In this document: piece after piece, positions 24,620 through 31,984 of the stretch
Layout: every line of letters starts with the position of its first letter
Position numbering within the stretch: the stretch's first letter is position 1
Source of the DNA: Porphyromonadaceae bacterium UBA7555
GTDB taxonomy: Bacteria > Bacteroidota > Bacteroidia > Bacteroidales > Muribaculaceae
NCBI GenBank assembly: GCA_002478045.1
Contig: DLLT01000034.1
Span: 1 to 39,837, forward strand
Direction of reading: 5' to 3'
Length of the DNA stretch: 39,837 nt
Made by a program: the position numbers and the translations under genes
Notes under the pieces: model-generated
The model's input: the letters and a program-made list of their open reading frames with translations, nothing else
The model's database searches: none
What the model was told of the DNA's origin: nothing

Positions 24620-25540
24620 TTAATCTAATTCAATAATGATTTCAGACTTATACTGTGATAACGCTTCACCGGGAACCTCTCCCTCGACTTCGGCTTTCTG
24701 TCCTCCTGTCAGATATGTCTCGTTGCAAAACTTTCCGGGTATTGTAATCTTGGCGGTTGCATGACGAGTCCACCATTCGTACTCCAAGTCAATATGTCCG
24801 ATGTCTAATGCCTGACGTCCAGACATTGCTAAATCATAAGCCAAAACTGTCGCTGTCGGTCCAAGTGCAATTAGATACAGGGCATCCGGGTCTTGTCGTA
24901 GTGCGGCATTGAGAATGTCATTATATCGAGCATAACTATTTTTCGAGGGTGCAATAATGCGTCTAATGCTATTTGCTCCATTGAAACAGCTGTTTCCTAC
25001 TCCGAGTTTGGAGTCCTTTCCCTCAATTATAATAAGGTTGCGCTTATACCATATTTGTGCCCATAAGGAATAAATCTCTTTTGATTTGTTGTAATCGAAA
25101 TCGGTGGAATAGAATCGAGAGCATAGAGCGTTGCCATACATTACTTTTGAAGACAAATAACGATACCATTTATGGCGTGCCATTAATAGGTGATTCTTCC
25201 AAAAAGACCTCTCTATGGGATTGTCTTCGTTGAGCCATCTGCTGTCAAAAACTCGCGGTATGCCGATGATGATTTTTGTCGTATTGCTTTTGAGAATTTC
25301 TTTAAGGCGTACGCTCAGTGTATCATTGTGAGGCTGAAAATTTAAGTCCGCGCCATAAATGCTGGAGATTTCACCATCTCCATAGCGGCATAGCGAGCAT
25401 TTATCAACGAGAACCTTTTTGAGCGTCTCTTGAATTGTCATCACATATGGCGGGCGTACAACGTTCCTATATACGAGATCGTATAATAGCCGCCAGCGAT
25501 AATATAGGCTGTATGCTTTGCGAGAAATGAAGTTGCTCAT
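24620..25540 (-). CDS. GT-D fold glycosyltransferase (DUF1792 type)
   Basis: This 306-residue protein matches the GT-D fold family once called DUF1792, known from a glucosyltransferase that extends glycans on streptococcal serine-rich adhesins. Readable landmarks are CRYGDGEISSIYG (about 51-63), where the metal-binding DGE lies, IIGIPRVFDSRW, SSKVMYGNALCSRF, and the C-terminal LGPTATVLAYDLA followed by DIGHIDLEYEWW. It would add a sugar to the lipid-linked glycan. It overlaps the acyltransferase stop by 4 bases (ATGA). This family is less common in Bacteroidetes loci than GT2/GT4 (from general knowledge). Confidence 0.87.
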   Translation of the reverse strand: MSNFISRKAYSLYYRWRLLYDLVYRNVVRPPYVMTIQETLKKVLVDKCSLCRYGDGEISSIYGADLNFQPHNDTLSVRLKEILKSNTTKIIIGIPRVFDSRWLNEDNPIERSFWKNHLLMARHKWYRYLSSKVMYGNALCSRFYSTDFDYNKSKEIYSLWAQIWYKRNLIIIEGKDSKLGVGNSCFNGANSIRRIIAPSKNSYARYNDILNAALRQDPDALYLIALGPTATVLAYDLAMSGRQALDIGHIDLEYEWWTRHATAKITIPGKFCNETYLTGGQKAEVEGEVPGEALSQYKSEIIIELD

Positions 25541-26568
25541 TGTAATAGTTTGGGATTAAGTGCACGAAGAATTGCAGCAATAGTTATAAAGCAGAGAATG
25601 GTACAAGATGCGACAATCAATTTGTCTTCAGTGTCGAATTCCCATGGACGTCCCGAAAGTCGCACATATATCAGGCAGACGTAATCCATAATAAACACAT
25701 GCACGCAGATAAAGAAGATTGCGCCTTTTGTGAATAGTGCCGTTATTTGCTTAGGAAGAGAGATTAAGGCTGATAGTGCACAAATGGCGATGGTGCCGAT
25801 AATGCCATTTATGAAGAATAAATCAATGCGATTCCCATATTCTCCTCTAAACATATTGGCTGTGCCATTGATGTTGAGAAGCCATAAAGCCATACCTGCT
25901 GCGACAAATAGTAATATTTTGGCGGATGTGGATAATTCACCGATTCGCAGGAATATATTGCGCATAAGGTGACCAAAGATAATAAAATAAGAGCCTAATA
26001 TAGCAGCATCAAAACTCCAAAAGCACCAGCTTAGGTGAGTGTGCGGCCAATAGTATAGGCCGAATAGCGCAAAACCGATAAGAACTGTCGCTAATAATTT
26101 ATTTGTAGCGCAGTTGAGTATGCGGATGGAGATTTGTGCTACAATACGGGCGATGAATAATGCCGGAAGAAACCAGGATGGTCCTGCAAGTAGATGCCAT
26201 GGGCTTTCGACTTTGGATGAGCCGATTAATGCACCCATAGTGGATTCGATGAGTCCAGGTAGCGGATTGCCGCCGTGTATCAATGTATATATACAGAGGA
26301 TTAATTGCAATATAATGTTGTATATAAAGTATGGAATAATAAGGCGTTTAAAAGAACGCCTTATGCCATTTAAACTGATATCATCCTTAAGGAAAATGCC
26401 CGAAAGTAAGAAAAACAACGGCACGTGAAAACAATAGATAAGGTCGTGAAATGATCCATATCTTGGGGGAATATGACAGAACAGGATCAGGCACAGGCCT
26501 AAGCAGCGTGCAGTATCAATCCATCTGATACGGTTCACGTTATTTGTCTCTAATAAGTATTGTGTCAT
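25537..26568 (-). CDS. acyltransferase 3 family membrane protein
   Basis: A 343-residue polytopic protein of the acyltransferase 3 family (OafA/WecH-like), which moves acetyl or other acyl groups onto surface glycans. The N-terminus has the diagnostic RIRWIDTARCLGLCLILFCH with the catalytic-type His of the R/H motif, followed by FHVPLFFLLSGIF (about 47-59) and nine or ten further hydrophobic helices. Length is normal for the membrane-only form. The gene overlaps the flippase stop and the GT-D start, by 4 bases at each side, so it is in a tightly coupled run. Confidence 0.9.
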   Translation of the reverse strand: MTQYLLETNNVNRIRWIDTARCLGLCLILFCHIPPRYGSFHDLIYCFHVPLFFLLSGIFLKDDISLNGIRRSFKRLIIPYFIYNIILQLILCIYTLIHGGNPLPGLIESTMGALIGSSKVESPWHLLAGPSWFLPALFIARIVAQISIRILNCATNKLLATVLIGFALFGLYYWPHTHLSWCFWSFDAAILGSYFIIFGHLMRNIFLRIGELSTSAKILLFVAAGMALWLLNINGTANMFRGEYGNRIDLFFINGIIGTIAICALSALISLPKQITALFTKGAIFFICVHVFIMDYVCLIYVRLSGRPWEFDTEDKLIVASCTILCFITIAAILRALNPKLLQ

Positions 26569-28118
26569 TGCGGTGTATCGTTGTTTGTTGTCTTAAACAA
26601 TGGAATGTATTGGGCAATAAATGCCTTTACGCGATGGCGATAATTATCATCAAGACAGTATGTGTAAGCGGCGATGGTGATAATAATGCTGGTTAATAAA
26701 TATAGCACAAAGAGGCTGATTACGGATGACGCGATAATAAGGGTGAGCGGATAAATCGCCAAGGCGGTTCCCAATATTATAACTGTGACTTTAATCGTTG
26801 CAGCAATATACGGGCGTATTTCGAAATCGAGTATTTGACGTTTGACAATTAAGATGGAAGAAATTGAGATTAGTGTAATCGCTATAATTTGAATGACATA
26901 GGCCGCAACAGATGGCATTCCGAAATATAAAGCGACATACATTGCCGGCAAGGTCAATAGATTGATAGTGCCGCCTACAAAGGTAATGCGCTTGATATTT
27001 CCGGTGGCATGTATCGCCTGAATTTGAATAGCATTGACGATTCCGATTGTACAATATATCAGAAGTAATCGACAAAACGGCACGACATACTCCGGAGTGC
27101 TTCCCAGCCAGAGATTGATTATATAATCCATCTCGAAATATAATGGAATTGATGATATGCCCATCAGTAGAACGGAAAGTGTTGTTGCCATATTGACAAT
27201 ACGCGACATCCCATGAATATCACCCATGGCATACAACTTGACAATTGAAGGTTTGAATGCCATGATTATCTTAAATGCAAACCCCTGAAGGACGCCGCTG
27301 ACAGTATTGGCTATAGAACTTGCCGCATTGATGACAACGCCAAAGAAAAGATTGAGAATCACATTGGTGCCTTGATAGAATGAAAGACCGCAGACATTGC
27401 CATACAAGTCATATGCAGAAAAAGAAAGCATCGGCTTGAGAATCTTAGGATTCCAAATGCGTCTTATGTGACATTCAGTAAAATGTCGAATGCAATATAT
27501 TCGATATATGAATAGGATGAGGGATGATACAAACAAGGATATAATGGCATACCAAATAAGGCGCGATTCCGAGTCCCAGAGTACTAAGATAAGTGCTGCG
27601 CCAAGCTTTAGCATCGAATTGACTATCTCAATGTAGGCAAAGACTGTCATTTTTTCGTGCGCGAAGAGCGCGGCATTATATGGGACTTGGGTAATGGTAA
27701 GTATTGCGGTAAAAATTGAACACTGGTAAACCCATTGTGCCGCCTCCATTCGTTCGGGGGGAATAACAAGCTGAGTATTGACAAACCATAACCCGATGGT
27801 CTCAGCTAACAACAAGAAGATGACGGCAATTCCGATATGTATCTGCAACGCCGAAGTGAATGTTTGTGATAATTTCTCCTTATCGCCCTTGGCAAGTTCG
27901 TATGTTATGTATCGCGAAGTTGCACTTGCCATGGATGTGTTGATAATAGATAACATTCCTGCAATTCCGCCAATAAGACCAAAAATACCGAAATCGCTAA
28001 CCCCAAGCATCTGTAAGACAACTCGAGATGTATAAAGGCCCAAAACCATAGTAACAATCATACGCAGATAAAGGGCGGTGGCGTTCTGGGCTATTCGTTT
28101 ATAATTGACTTGGCTCAT
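26565..28118 (-). CDS. polysaccharide flippase (Wzx/MOP family)
   Basis: The 517-residue protein has about 12-14 predicted membrane helices and the layout of lipopolysaccharide/oligosaccharide flippases of the MOP superfamily, which turn the undecaprenyl-linked glycan across the inner membrane. The N-terminus (YKRIAQNATALYLRMIV, GLYTSRVVLQMLGVSDFGIFGL, split about 6-50) is typical of the family in Bacteroidetes, where such proteins serve surface-polysaccharide loci. It is the first gene of the minus-strand run. The ATG follows the -7 box at 28126-28133 by 7 bases, so its mRNA may have almost no leader. Confidence 0.9.
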   Translation of the reverse strand: MSQVNYKRIAQNATALYLRMIVTMVLGLYTSRVVLQMLGVSDFGIFGLIGGIAGMLSIINTSMASATSRYITYELAKGDKEKLSQTFTSALQIHIGIAVIFLLLAETIGLWFVNTQLVIPPERMEAAQWVYQCSIFTAILTITQVPYNAALFAHEKMTVFAYIEIVNSMLKLGAALILVLWDSESRLIWYAIISLFVSSLILFIYRIYCIRHFTECHIRRIWNPKILKPMLSFSAYDLYGNVCGLSFYQGTNVILNLFFGVVINAASSIANTVSGVLQGFAFKIIMAFKPSIVKLYAMGDIHGMSRIVNMATTLSVLLMGISSIPLYFEMDYIINLWLGSTPEYVVPFCRLLLIYCTIGIVNAIQIQAIHATGNIKRITFVGGTINLLTLPAMYVALYFGMPSVAAYVIQIIAITLISISSILIVKRQILDFEIRPYIAATIKVTVIILGTALAIYPLTLIIASSVISLFVLYLLTSIIITIAAYTYCLDDNYRHRVKAFIAQYIPLFKTTNNDTPQ

Positions 28119-28125
28119 TTGTTTG

Positions 28126-28133
28126 CAAAGATA
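28126..28133 (-). promoter_or_regulatory. -7 box of the flippase run
   Basis: TATCTTTG reads on the minus strand at 28133-28126, and the flippase ATG begins 7 bases later, at 28118. A -33 TTTG is absent at the expected place. It is back to back with the plus-strand box at 28157-28164. Confidence 0.65.
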
Positions 28134-28156
28134 GCAACTATCTCCTAAATAATGTT

Positions 28157-28164
28157 TAATTTTG
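28157..28164 (+). promoter_or_regulatory. -7 box of the divergent acyltransferase
   Basis: TAATTTTG lies 41 bases before the ATG at 28206. An earlier in-frame ATG at 28152 would overlap the box itself and is not a plausible start. Confidence 0.6.
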
Positions 28165-28205
28165 TGAGATTAAAACTTAAAAACAGGCAAAATCAGATAA
28201 AAGTT

Positions 28206-29291
28206 ATGAGTTTTTTGAACCGACAAAGGATCAAAGAGGAGATAGCCCAACCTTTTGTTTATGATAAGGAAGGTCGTATGCGTGTGTTTGATGCAATTCG
28301 TGGCTTGTCGATGTTTCTTGTCGTGTTCGGACACGTTCTTGGATGCTTCGGCTTGGGCGGATATGATAGTTTTCTCGGATCCGTCATTCTCACTTTTAGG
28401 ATGCCCCTATTCTTTTTTATTAGTGGTTTTTTTGCATATCGGGCTGTTGGAGATTGGACGTTTAAACTTTGTCGAAGGGTTTTGGCGCAAAAAGTACGTG
28501 CACAGGTATTGTGTACATTGCTTTTCTTTGCGTTATATGATTATGCGTTTGGAGGTAATAATCCACTCGGATGGATTGATTACGGCTTTGGCGGCTATTG
28601 GTTTACAATTGTTTTATTTCAGATGTTCGTAGTTTACCTTCTCCTTAATGTTATTTCTCGTATCATAAAGCATACAATCGTAAATGTTACGATGGTCGCA
28701 ATAGCCGTATTATGTGTGTATGTATTAATATTTCATAGGCCTGATGATTCGAATAGAATATGGGTTGTGCTATGTGGGGAAAATCTTACAAAGTACCTCC
28801 AGTTTTTTGTGCTAGGTATTTTTGCCAGAAAGTATTTCAAGGCTTTTAGCAGGCTACTGTCCAATGATATCTTCCGCACAGCAATGGTTGCCGGTTTTGC
28901 GATATGTATGTGCTTATGGTATAGTGATACACTTAAGCACTATGACTTGATATACCGATTTATACATGATATATTGATTCGATATATCGGTGTTATGATG
29001 GTTGTGTCTATTGTATTTGCATATAAAGATTATTTTGAAAATCAGCATTTCGTTCCGCAGTCATTCAGGCTTATGGGAAGGCGCTCGCTTGATATATATA
29101 TGATGCATTATTTCTTCTTGCCGGTTTTACCATGGTCTATGGAATGGTTGTCCAATAATTCGTTGATTTCAGCGCAAATGCTTCTTTGCACATTGGTTTC
29201 CATAATTGTGGTCGCAATTTGCCTACTACTTAGTTCAGTGACGCGGACAAGTCATTTCTTAAGCGTCTGGTTGTGGGGCGTAAGAAAATAA
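28206..29291 (+). CDS. acyltransferase 3 family membrane protein (second copy)
   Basis: From the ATG at 28206 the protein has 361 residues. It is a polytopic acyltransferase 3 protein with the N-terminal RVFDAIRGLSMFLVVFGHVLG and the following RMPLFFFISGFFAYR, both usual in the family, then about ten membrane helices. It is distinct from the minus-strand copy in most positions, so the two probably modify different sugars. It reads away from the flippase run, alone, and low GC fits the locus. There is no clear terminator after it. It should acylate the exported glycan or a related surface polymer (inference). Confidence 0.88.
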   Translation: MSFLNRQRIKEEIAQPFVYDKEGRMRVFDAIRGLSMFLVVFGHVLGCFGLGGYDSFLGSVILTFRMPLFFFISGFFAYRAVGDWTFKLCRRVLAQKVRAQVLCTLLFFALYDYAFGGNNPLGWIDYGFGGYWFTIVLFQMFVVYLLLNVISRIIKHTIVNVTMVAIAVLCVYVLIFHRPDDSNRIWVVLCGENLTKYLQFFVLGIFARKYFKAFSRLLSNDIFRTAMVAGFAICMCLWYSDTLKHYDLIYRFIHDILIRYIGVMMVVSIVFAYKDYFENQHFVPQSFRLMGRRSLDIYMMHYFFLPVLPWSMEWLSNNSLISAQMLLCTLVSIIVVAICLLLSSVTRTSHFLSVWLWGVRK

Positions 29292-29352
29292 TTGACGGAT
29301 TGAATAGCACTATTGTTATTCTGTTAATTCGATGTCTTTGCAGCTTTTCCCA

Positions 29353-29586
29353 TCAGGGGAATGGTAGCGGGGAGGAAGGAGCCACGTAGGCGGCGCTACC
29401 GGTATGAGAAATAACGCGAGCGGGTATGCCTACGGCCACTGCGTCTTTGTCAAGGTCGGCTGTGACGACGACCCCGACTCCTACAATAGTTTTAGCTGTA
29501 ATTTTCGACTTCTTATGAAATGAAGTGTAATCTCCACAATTTACCGGCTTAATCGAATTGTGGTAGTAATCTTGTCGAAGCGATGC
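29353..29586 (-). pseudogene. remnant of a hexapeptide-repeat acetyltransferase
   Basis: In the 470-base spacer before clpP a minus-strand frame of 77 codons, bounded upstream by a stop at 29587-29589, reads as the C-terminal end of a left-handed beta-helix acetyltransferase: KSKITAKTIVGVGVVVTADL, then DAVAVGIPARVI, followed by a short Ala/Ser/Pro tail. The Ile-Val-Gly-hexad pattern and the GIPARVI ending are the family's usual last turn. No start codon with a signal-like context and no N-terminal repeats remain. A neighbouring frame upstream reads MVNPDKHRFDK and may belong to a frameshifted part. It fits a decayed NeuD- or CysE-type gene of the polysaccharide locus. Confidence 0.65.
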
Positions 29587-29701
29587 TTATCCGGATTTAC
29601 CATAGATTTTTTGTGCGATGGTGGGGCTGAAATTTGGCGGAATGAAAAATTATGCTTAATTTCGTAATACGGAACGAGGATGGTGTGTGTCCTTGTGTCC
29701 G

Positions 29702-29709
29702 TATCTTTG
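29702..29709 (+). promoter_or_regulatory. -7 box for clpP
   Basis: TATCTTTG lies 53 bases before the clpP ATG. The -33 element is not clear. The rest of the spacer 29587-29701 holds nothing I can identify. Confidence 0.55.
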
Positions 29710-29762
29710 GTCGCAATAGGGCGGCTGAAACTTTAAATTGAATTATAAAAACTTACAACGAT

Positions 29763-30461
29763 ATGAATAACAATGATTTCCGTAATTACGCCGTGCATCA
29801 TCTTGGTATGAACGGCCTTGCCCTGGATCAGTATACGTCGCAGGCATCCAATGCGGCCATTACCGCTGCTGCCGGATATATCTCGCCGACAATCATCGAG
29901 GAGCGTCAACTGAACGTGGCGCAAATGGATGTTTTCTCGCGCCTGATGATGGACCGTATCATCTTCTTGGGTTCGCAAGTGGACGATTATACGGCCAATG
30001 TGATACAGGCCCAGTTGTTATACCTTGACAGCTCCGACCCCGGTAAGGATGTGAGCATCTATATCAACTCGCCCGGCGGTAGTGTGTATGCCGGTCTTGG
30101 CATCTATGACACTATGCAGTATATTTCGAGCGATGTTTCTACGATATGCACCGGTATGGCGGCATCTATGGCTGCCGTGCTGCTCGTGGCCGGAGCCAAG
30201 GGCAAGCGCTTTGCGCTGCGTCACTCGCGAGTGATGATTCATCAGCCTATGGGTGGCGCGCAGGGCCAGGCTTCGGATATCGAGATTACGGCGCGCGAAA
30301 TCCAGAAGCTCAAGAAGGAGCTGTATAATATCATTTCCGAACATTCGGGTCAGCCTTACGAGAAAGTGGAGGCCGATAGTGATCGTGACTACTGGATGAC
30401 AGCCGAGGAGGCCAATGCCTATGGTATGATTGACCGCGTGCTGGTGCGCCAGAAGAAGTAA
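29763..30461 (+). CDS. clpP: ATP-dependent Clp protease proteolytic subunit
   Basis: The 232-residue protein is the serine peptidase that forms a tetradecameric barrel and degrades proteins unfolded by ClpX. The catalytic triad is visible: Ser135 in GMAASMAA, His160 in VMIHQPMGG, and Asp209 in SDRDYWM; spacing (25 and 74 residues) equals that of E. coli ClpP. The N-terminal 45 residues before IIEERQLN form a longer propeptide than in E. coli and probably are removed. INSPGGSV (101-108) forms the substrate-binding strand. It is followed by clpX after 162 bases. Trigger factor is not directly upstream here. Confidence 0.97.
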   Translation: MNNNDFRNYAVHHLGMNGLALDQYTSQASNAAITAAAGYISPTIIEERQLNVAQMDVFSRLMMDRIIFLGSQVDDYTANVIQAQLLYLDSSDPGKDVSIYINSPGGSVYAGLGIYDTMQYISSDVSTICTGMAASMAAVLLVAGAKGKRFALRHSRVMIHQPMGGAQGQASDIEITAREIQKLKKELYNIISEHSGQPYEKVEADSDRDYWMTAEEANAYGMIDRVLVRQKK

Positions 30462-30623
30462 TGCGCTTTTCACGACCTCGGCGCGACATCCGGCCATAAG
30501 TGCTATTTAGGCAAGGTCGTAGTCGTGGCCAATGGTCGCAGATCTTACGGCGACAAGTTTCGCGGTATTCACATCCTTCTACGGGCCTTTGAATAAGGCT
30601 CAATAATCAATCAAACACGACAA

Positions 30624-31904
30624 ATGCCAGCCAATAATAACAATAGTAAGAAAAAGAAGACGATAGTGTGCTCGTTTTGCGGACGACCCTCGGACATGAG
30701 TGAGGTGATTATCCCGTCCGCAGATCAGAGCGCATATATATGTGCCGAGTGCGTCGACAGCATCCACGGGATGCTGCAAGAGTATCGCAATTCGATCAGC
30801 CATGACGGCAAAGGCGTGGCCAAGGCCGAGGCCATTAATATGGACGCAGTGCCCAAACCTGCCGCTATCAAGGCTTTCCTTGACCAATATATTATAGGTC
30901 AGGACGATGCCAAGAAGGTGCTGTCTGTGGCCGTATACAACCATTACAAGCGTCTGTCTCAGCCCAAGGGTACAGATGATGTAGACATCGAAAAGAGTAA
31001 TATCGTTATGGTAGGCCCCACGGGCACGGGTAAGACGTTGATAGCTCGCACTATCGCGCGTATGCTCGATGTGCCTTTCACCATAGTCGATGCCACTGTC
31101 CTGACACAGGCCGGATATGTGGGCGAGGATATTGAGAGCCTGCTCACACGCCTGCTGCAAGCCGCCGACTACGATGTCGCTTCGGCCGAGCGCGGCATCG
31201 TTTTCATAGACGAAATAGACAAGATCGCACGTAAGGGCGACAATCCCTCGATCACGCGCGACGTCAGCGGCGAGGGCGTGCAACAAGGGCTGCTCAAGCT
31301 GCTTGAGGGTTCGATAGTTAATGTTCCGCCCCAAGGCGGACGCAAGCACCCGGAGCAAAAGATGATTCCGGTAGACACCAAGAACATCCTCTTTATATGC
31401 GGCGGCGCTTTCGAAGGTATCGAGCAGAAGATTGCTCATCGACTGAACTCGCATGTCGTGGGCTACGCCACCGACGGTGTGCGCCGCAAGATAGACAAGG
31501 ACGACTATCTGCGCTATGTTGCACCTCAGGACTTGCGAGCGTACGGCTTGATACCCGAGATTATCGGACGACTACCGGTGCTGGCACATCTCGAGCCGTT
31601 GGATCGTGACGCCTTACGCCGAGTACTCACCGAGCCTAAGAATGCAATCATACGCCAGTATGTCAAGTTGTTCGAAATGGATGGTATTAAGCTGACCTTT
31701 GACGAAGACACCCTTGACCTGATTGTAGACAAGGCCATAGAGTACAAGCTTGGAGCTCGCGGTCTGCGTTCCATCGTCGAAACGGTCATGACCGATGCCA
31801 TGTTCGAAACCCCCGGCAAAGGAGTCAAGACCTTTGTCGTCACCCGCGACTATGCTCTCGAGCGCATCAACCGAGCGCAGGCATATCTCGCTTCCGAATC
31901 GTAG
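30624..31904 (+). CDS. clpX: ATP-dependent Clp protease ATP-binding subunit ClpX
   Basis: A 426-residue AAA+ unfoldase that feeds substrates into ClpP. The zinc-binding domain has Cys16, Cys19, Cys40 and Cys43. The AAA domain has Walker A GPTGTGKT (about 130-137), the AGYVGED pore loop (about 162-168), Walker B IVFIDEID (about 192-199) and sensor 2 in LGARGLRS (about 375-382). The loop that binds ClpP has VGY where E. coli has IGF; I recall this form from other Bacteroidales. Start at the ATG 30624 puts the zinc finger at the expected distance. It continues the clpP operon and is followed by recQ after 80 bases. Confidence 0.97.
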   Translation: MPANNNNSKKKKTIVCSFCGRPSDMSEVIIPSADQSAYICAECVDSIHGMLQEYRNSISHDGKGVAKAEAINMDAVPKPAAIKAFLDQYIIGQDDAKKVLSVAVYNHYKRLSQPKGTDDVDIEKSNIVMVGPTGTGKTLIARTIARMLDVPFTIVDATVLTQAGYVGEDIESLLTRLLQAADYDVASAERGIVFIDEIDKIARKGDNPSITRDVSGEGVQQGLLKLLEGSIVNVPPQGGRKHPEQKMIPVDTKNILFICGGAFEGIEQKIAHRLNSHVVGYATDGVRRKIDKDDYLRYVAPQDLRAYGLIPEIIGRLPVLAHLEPLDRDALRRVLTEPKNAIIRQYVKLFEMDGIKLTFDEDTLDLIVDKAIEYKLGARGLRSIVETVMTDAMFETPGKGVKTFVVTRDYALERINRAQAYLASES

Positions 31905-31984
31905 TACTCATAATTGTATAAGGCCATACGGTTTTACGAAAAGCGAGACATCCCTCGGTATCCATCATATAACGCAAAGCAGCA

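Noticed and set aside
30600..31454. Minus-strand open frame opposite clpX
   Set aside because: The plus strand encodes all ClpX motifs; the opposite frame has no recognisable features.
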